Assembly (NCBI GenBank): GCA_035655435.1
Contig: DASRUN010000026.1
Location: 1-8,567 of the forward strand
DNA from: UBA493 sp035655435
Lineage (GTDB): Archaea; Iainarchaeota; Iainarchaeia; Iainarchaeales; Iainarchaeaceae
DNA length: 8,567 nt
Direction of reading: 5' to 3'
Both the position numbers and the translations under genes were made by a program. Positions 5,581 to 8,567 of this stretch are shown here, piece after piece (within the stretch, counting starts at the first letter, position 1; every line of letters begins with the position of its first letter). Under the pieces are notes generated by a model. That model did not search any database, was not told the origin of the DNA, and saw only the letters and a list, made by a program, of their open reading frames with translations.

Positions 5581-5594
5581 GTGATTAGCAGCGT
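5579..5594. repeat. 5S-end repeat copy R3 (inside the intact 5S gene)
   Basis: AAGTGATTAGCAGCGT covers the last 12 bases of the 5S rRNA gene (5583-5594) plus four bases beyond its end. It is the intact target copy; R1 and R2 are duplicates of this end without the rest of the gene. Confidence 0.85.
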
Positions 5595-5699
5595 CTTGGC
5601 CGCTCCATTCTTAGAACAGTGCAAACCACGTCGCTAGTGGGCTTAACTTCTGTGTTCGAAAAGGGAACAGGTGTTTCCCCACCGCTATGACCGCTAATC
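5583..5699 (-). rRNA. 5S ribosomal RNA
   Basis: On the minus strand the roughly 117-base RNA starts GATTAGCGGTCATAGCGGTG and ends GACGCTGCTAATC. The 5' GATTAGC and 3' GCTAATC form the terminal helix. The conserved loop region CGAACACAGAAGTTAAGCC is present and marks 5S rRNA clearly. Ends were set by the terminal helix and may be off by one or two bases. No 16S or 23S gene is adjacent: the upstream neighbour is TBP and the downstream side is the cassette zone. The gene is therefore solitary here and has its own promoter. Its 3' end serves as the repeat shared with R1 and R2. Confidence 0.95.
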
Positions 5700-5722
5700 A
5701 ATAACAATTGCCTATTGGAAGA

Positions 5723-5730
5723 TTTATAAA
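5723..5730 (-). promoter_or_regulatory. TATA box of the 5S rRNA gene
   Basis: TTTATAAA on the minus strand, preceded by AAAGG as a BRE-like element, is centred about 27 bases before the 5S 5' end, the standard archaeal distance. It lies in the 34-base gap between the TBP stop codon and the 5S gene, so 5S is transcribed from its own promoter. Confidence 0.8.
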
Positions 5731-5733
5731 CCT

Positions 5734-6345
5734 TTATTTTTTGGCGGCTTTTAGAACTGCTTTTACTCCGGTTTTAGGGGCTTTTTCCTTCTTCTCCGGC
5801 TTTGCCGGGCCATTTATTTCCCTAATCATAATGGCTGCTTTTTTCAAGCCTTTTTTGAGCAAAGTCTCGTTTTTAGCGCCCGCGCAGATGAGTTTTCCGT
5901 TCTTGAACAAAAGAAGCGTTAACTTAGGGTCATGTATCCTTAGTATCGCTCCCGGAAACTGTTCAGGTTCGTATTCAACGTTATCCGATTCCATTGCCGT
6001 CTTAAAGAGGTCAAGCGTCATATTCAGGTTTGCGGTTGTAACAAGGTTAACAACAGTGTAATCCGCATTCTTTTGAACCTTCACATTCTTCTGAATTTCA
6101 TGGATCATTTTTGAGGCTTTATAAATTGCCATTGGAATTTGTGCTTCGCTCGAAGCCCCGGAACAAATGACCTTTCCGTTCTTGAACAAAAGCATTGAAA
6201 CCTTAGGTTCCTTCAACTTGAGAATTGCTCCGGGAAATTGCTCCGGCTCATATTCGATGTTCGGAATTGTAATCGCGAGATTGTACAAATCAATGGTAGC
6301 GTTCAGATTAGCCGATGCAACAATGTTAACTATAGTATATTTCAA
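5734..6345 (-). CDS. tbp: TATA-box-binding protein (TBP)
   Basis: This 203-residue protein is the general archaeal transcription factor that binds and bends the TATA box and recruits TFB and RNA polymerase. Two direct repeats form the saddle: residues 1-90 and 95-178. Each has YEPEQFPGAIL followed by a basic loop, then LLFKNGK and ICSGA or ICAGA. The four phenylalanines that intercalate into DNA are all present (F37, F54, F130, F147). Residues 179-203 are a Lys/Ala-rich tail (PAKPEKKEKAPK...) beyond the usual core of about 180 residues; archaeal TBPs often have acidic rather than basic tails, so this is unusual. The start is the TTG at 6345: no other start codon lies upstream in frame, and a GGGGGT stretch precedes it. 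The promoter lies at 6383-6392. Confidence 0.95.
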   Translation of the reverse strand: MKYTIVNIVASANLNATIDLYNLAITIPNIEYEPEQFPGAILKLKEPKVSMLLFKNGKVICSGASSEAQIPMAIYKASKMIHEIQKNVKVQKNADYTVVNLVTTANLNMTLDLFKTAMESDNVEYEPEQFPGAILRIHDPKLTLLLFKNGKLICAGAKNETLLKKGLKKAAIMIREINGPAKPEKKEKAPKTGVKAVLKAAKK

Positions 6346-6382
6346 GTTAAAGACCCCCGTCCAAGCCCGTTTAAAAAGGCGC

Positions 6383-6392
6383 TATATTTAAA
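6383..6392 (-). promoter_or_regulatory. TATA box of the TBP gene
   Basis: The minus strand reads GGG then TTTAAATATA. The predicted start is near 6363, giving a leader of about 18 bases that includes a GGGGGT ribosome-site-like run before the TTG start codon. Confidence 0.6.
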
Positions 6393-6405
6393 CCCTTTAA
6401 AAACA

Positions 6406-6427
6406 TTTAAAAAGGTATTTAAATACC
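6406..6427. promoter_or_regulatory. Palindrome and repeated TATA-like motifs upstream of TBP
   Basis: GGTATTTAAATACC at 6414-6427 is a perfect 14-base palindrome. TTTAAAAAGG occurs at 6406-6415 and again at 6370-6379, 36 bases apart, on either side of the probable TBP TATA box. The cluster could allow extra TBP binding or house an operator for control of TBP level. Function is inferred. Confidence 0.35.
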
Positions 6428-6481
6428 GGTTATGTAGTAGTTTCAAGTTCTTTGTGTGCGCTCAGGTTTATTTCACTATAA

Positions 6482-7210
6482 TTATTTTTTTTTGAACAAA
6501 AGCCTGAGCGAAAAAATATGCAATAATATGCCAAACGGCACTGCAAAAACAGGAACAAGCACCAGCGGAAAAATTGTCATCAATTCGGTTGACGGAGTTG
6601 ATGTTATCGGAGTAAATTGCTCGGGGAGAACAAGCAGTATGCCAAATGTTATTGCAAGTATCAAATCAATTATTCCAATTACATTCCAAGCAATTACGAG
6701 ATTTCTGGAAAACGAAGTTTTTTTCCAGCAAAAATAAGCCACAATCGGCGCGCTTAAACCAACTATCAAATCCCCTATTCCTGCGGAAAATGCGAACAAT
6801 GCAGGAAGCAGTCCCTGAAAATAAAGCAAAATAAAAATAATTCCCCCGGTTCTGTAGAATTGTAGGGCAATCAACCATTCCTGTGTAAGCTTATCAAGAA
6901 CCATTTGAAAGCTTGCGGAAGTTTTCATTAAATGCCATCCAATTATAAACGGCAATGCAAACCCAATTGGAACTAAGGGAGAAAGAAAATCTTCGCTAAC
7001 ATGATAAATATCAGCCAATGCAAACAACAATACCAAAACAAACCAGCCTGCCAGCAAAAACCCTGAAATAATACTGATAGAATTTTTCCTGCTTTTCGAA
7101 ATGTCAAGTGAACGTGCAATCATATGAACGCGATACCAAAAAAGAAATGCGATAAAAGCCGTTAATAATGTTGAAAGGATTGTTAAAGGAGATAAAAGAT
7201 GCGAGGTCAT
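6482..7210 (-). CDS. Uncharacterised seven-helix membrane protein
   Basis: The 242-residue product has about seven hydrophobic segments, near residues 6-28, 45-70, 76-95, 120-140, 141-160, 172-196 and 210-238. The most distinctive stretch is RTGGIIFILLYFQGLLPALF followed by AFSAGIGDLIVGLSAP, which recalls a group of uncharacterised bacterial and archaeal integral membrane proteins with a 'GxGDLxVGLxAP' signature. I know no function for them. The ATG overlaps the stop of the amidohydrolase gene as ATGA, so the two are translationally coupled and probably work together at the membrane. The 3' end runs through nine consecutive A before the TAA. Confidence 0.8.
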   Translation of the reverse strand: MTSHLLSPLTILSTLLTAFIAFLFWYRVHMIARSLDISKSRKNSISIISGFLLAGWFVLVLLFALADIYHVSEDFLSPLVPIGFALPFIIGWHLMKTSASFQMVLDKLTQEWLIALQFYRTGGIIFILLYFQGLLPALFAFSAGIGDLIVGLSAPIVAYFCWKKTSFSRNLVIAWNVIGIIDLILAITFGILLVLPEQFTPITSTPSTELMTIFPLVLVPVFAVPFGILLHIFSLRLLFKKK

Positions 7211-8334
7211 TTTTTCACGTCCTCCAGCATTCTTTCTGCGTTTTTGTAAGCAAATTTTTCCTGAACTCTTGGATCAAGGCTTCCAATGAATGATCTTGAA
7301 AACTCTTCTATAATTCCGCTAACTTCATCATCAAAGTGCCATTTTTCAAGCCTATCCGTTCCCCACATTATTTTGTCGGGGTTTGATTCAATGCGCGGCT
7401 TCCATTCGGCAATACTTTCATTTAAGTCATTGTAAAAATTTTTTTTAAAATGGTCAACAAATTCTTCTTTGCTTTTAAAGTAATACACACTTTTTGGAAA
7501 GAGTGCAGCATCCAAACTATAGTATGCATTATCATTGTTTTCAATGACCGACATCATTTGTACTTCCGCCTCATCTCCATGCAATAGGAAAGTTACATTA
7601 GGATTTTGTTTTATTGCCCTTTCAACCGCATCAATGTTATACGGCATAGGATGGATCATTACAATCAGCTTGTGTTTGCCGGCAATTCTATAACTCTCAA
7701 GGAACTTAGGATCATCCGGATTGGTTCCTTGAAACACACCCAAATATGTTCCAAGCTCTCCATAACCCTTGAACACGTCTTGGTTGGATGTCATTACTTC
7801 ATCAAGCACTTCAGGTTCAAAAATTGGCATCGAAATTGGAGCGGGCTGTAGAAATGCAATTATTCTATTTGGATGGCGCTCTTCGATTCGTTTTATTGTT
7901 GCAATTGAAGGTTTTGCCAATGATTGAAGGATAGGGTAAAAACCTATTGCCTGTGTAATGCCTTCCTTGTCCATTAAACAAATTATTTCGTCAATGGCAA
8001 CATCTTTTTCAAGAACCGGAACGTTCCAAGGCAATACTGCTTTGAATTGTTCCGGGACGGAGAACAAACTCGGCATGTGAAGGTGATCATCAATTAAGGA
8101 ACCTTCGTAATAAGTCGCTACATCAAACTCTCTTTCTCTCGGTGTGATATCACAATTATATTCATTTATCTCCGAAGCCTGAACAATTTCCGTGTTTTCA
8201 TCCGCCACGTCAGTACGCTCATATTCCTCATTATTCACTACATCATCTTCTATATTAAAACTGCCTTTTTCATTGGTTTGAATGCACGCACTCAAAAAAA
8301 TTATCAATAGAACAAAAAATTTTGTTTTTTTCAT
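7207..8334 (-). CDS. Lipoprotein amidohydrolase (metal-dependent TIM-barrel hydrolase, Amidohydrolase_2-like)
   Basis: The 375-residue product begins with a lipoprotein-type signal (FFVLLIIFLSAC), the lipid-modifiable Cys being residue 17. An acidic linker of about 50 residues follows. The hydrolase domain starts with IDDHLHM at 81-87, whose His84 and His86 form the first metal ligands. GELG with Glu193, MIHP with His228, LLHGDE with His252 and MWGTD with Asp327 supply the rest of the expected metal site. These enzymes hydrolyse or decarboxylate small organic substrates; the substrate here is unknown. The protein should sit outside the cytoplasmic membrane. AAGGAAATTGAA precedes the ATG at 8334 as a ribosome site. 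The gene lies 17 bases after a secreted Cys-rich protein and overlaps the membrane protein by four bases. Confidence 0.85.
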   Translation of the reverse strand: MKKTKFFVLLIIFLSACIQTNEKGSFNIEDDVVNNEEYERTDVADENTEIVQASEINEYNCDITPREREFDVATYYEGSLIDDHLHMPSLFSVPEQFKAVLPWNVPVLEKDVAIDEIICLMDKEGITQAIGFYPILQSLAKPSIATIKRIEERHPNRIIAFLQPAPISMPIFEPEVLDEVMTSNQDVFKGYGELGTYLGVFQGTNPDDPKFLESYRIAGKHKLIVMIHPMPYNIDAVERAIKQNPNVTFLLHGDEAEVQMMSVIENNDNAYYSLDAALFPKSVYYFKSKEEFVDHFKKNFYNDLNESIAEWKPRIESNPDKIMWGTDRLEKWHFDDEVSGIIEEFSRSFIGSLDPRVQEKFAYKNAERMLEDVKK

Positions 8335-8351
8335 TTCAATTTCCTTGAAAG

Positions 8352-8567
8352 TTAATTGCCGTCAATATATTGGTTTGTCAATATTTCGCAAAGCGCGTGT
8401 TCATTGCTTTCGCACCATTCAATGCACTCTTGCAAATTTTCTTGGCAATATATTACACAATCTTCTCCCCCTAAACACCCGCCGGGGCCAAGCGCAAATT
8501 GAGGAGTGTTTCCAATTCCGCTATTGTTAGGGGTATCTGTTTCACTTGAACTTCCAAGGTATTCGTT
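8352..8567 (-). CDS. Secreted Cys-rich GPGGC-type protein, C-terminal part (5' partial)
   Basis: The minus-strand frame is open from the window edge (8567) to the TAA at 8352-8354 and gives the last 71 residues. A low-complexity Ser/Thr/Asn/Gly linker is followed by FALGPGGCLGGEDCVIYCQ, with the further cysteines in LQEC, IEWC and HALC, six in all. The spacing GPGGC-x5-C-x3-C ... EC-x3-C is one I recall from short Cys-rich domains in secreted or lipid-anchored proteins of DPANN archaea and CPR bacteria; that recollection should be checked. The six cysteines probably form three disulfides. It precedes the lipoprotein amidohydrolase by 17 bases and probably belongs to the same operon. The N-terminus is outside the window. 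Confidence 0.7.
   Translation of the reverse strand, partial: NEYLGSSSETDTPNNSGIGNTPQFALGPGGCLGGEDCVIYCQENLQECIEWCESNEHALCEILTNQYIDGN

Noticed and set aside
2986..5594. The three repeats as a CRISPR array
   Set aside because: Spacing is 1741 and 852 bp and the intervals contain genes. The repeats are 16 bp and coincide with the 5S 3' end. There are no cas genes.
6238..6737. Plus-strand ORFs opposite TBP and the membrane protein
   Set aside because: They overlap strongly supported minus-strand genes and promoter DNA and show no domain.

Overview
The window comes from an AT-rich archaeal genome. The evidence is a two-repeat TATA-binding protein gene, several TTTAWATA-type promoters sitting about 25-30 bases before genes or start codons, a DPAGT1-like glycosyltransferase of the N-glycosylation pathway, and a solitary 5S rRNA gene with its own promoter. 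Compact genes, a lipoprotein-type signal and a secreted Cys-rich GPGGC protein suggest, without proving, a DPANN-type archaeon.

Layout. (1) 1-2179, + strand: the C-terminus of a membrane glycosyltransferase resembling STT3/AglB, then a GlcNAc-1-phosphate transferase, then a signal-peptide-bearing membrane protein of unknown function with its own near-leaderless promoter. (2) 2236-2928, - strand: a class I SAM methyltransferase. (3) 2986-5594: an accessory zone made of two gene cassettes delimited by three copies of a 16-bp sequence, AAGTGAYTAGCAGCGT. The third copy contains the last 12 bases of the 5S rRNA gene. Cassette 1 (about 1.74 kb repeat to repeat) carries a winged-helix Fic protein and two small ORFs. 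Cassette 2 (about 0.85 kb) carries a NYN/LabA-type PIN-like nuclease with a UUCG-capped hairpin in its leader. Each cassette has its own promoter just inside its left repeat, and both genes point toward the 5S gene. (4) 5583-5699, - strand: 5S rRNA. (5) 5734-6345, - strand: TBP. (6) 6482-8567, - strand: an apparent operon of a secreted Cys-rich protein (partial), a lipoprotein amidohydrolase and a seven-helix membrane protein.

The main result is the arrangement in region 3. The 3' end of the 5S rRNA gene appears to be an integration target that has taken in at least two cargo-only cassettes one after another, rebuilding the 5S 3' end each time. No integrase or transposase is visible in the cassettes, so mobilisation would have to come from elsewhere. 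The cargo, a Fic-type (probable AMP-transfer) protein and a NYN nuclease, is what one expects of toxin or defence genes. This reading rests on repeat positions and gene layout seen here; the mechanism is inference.
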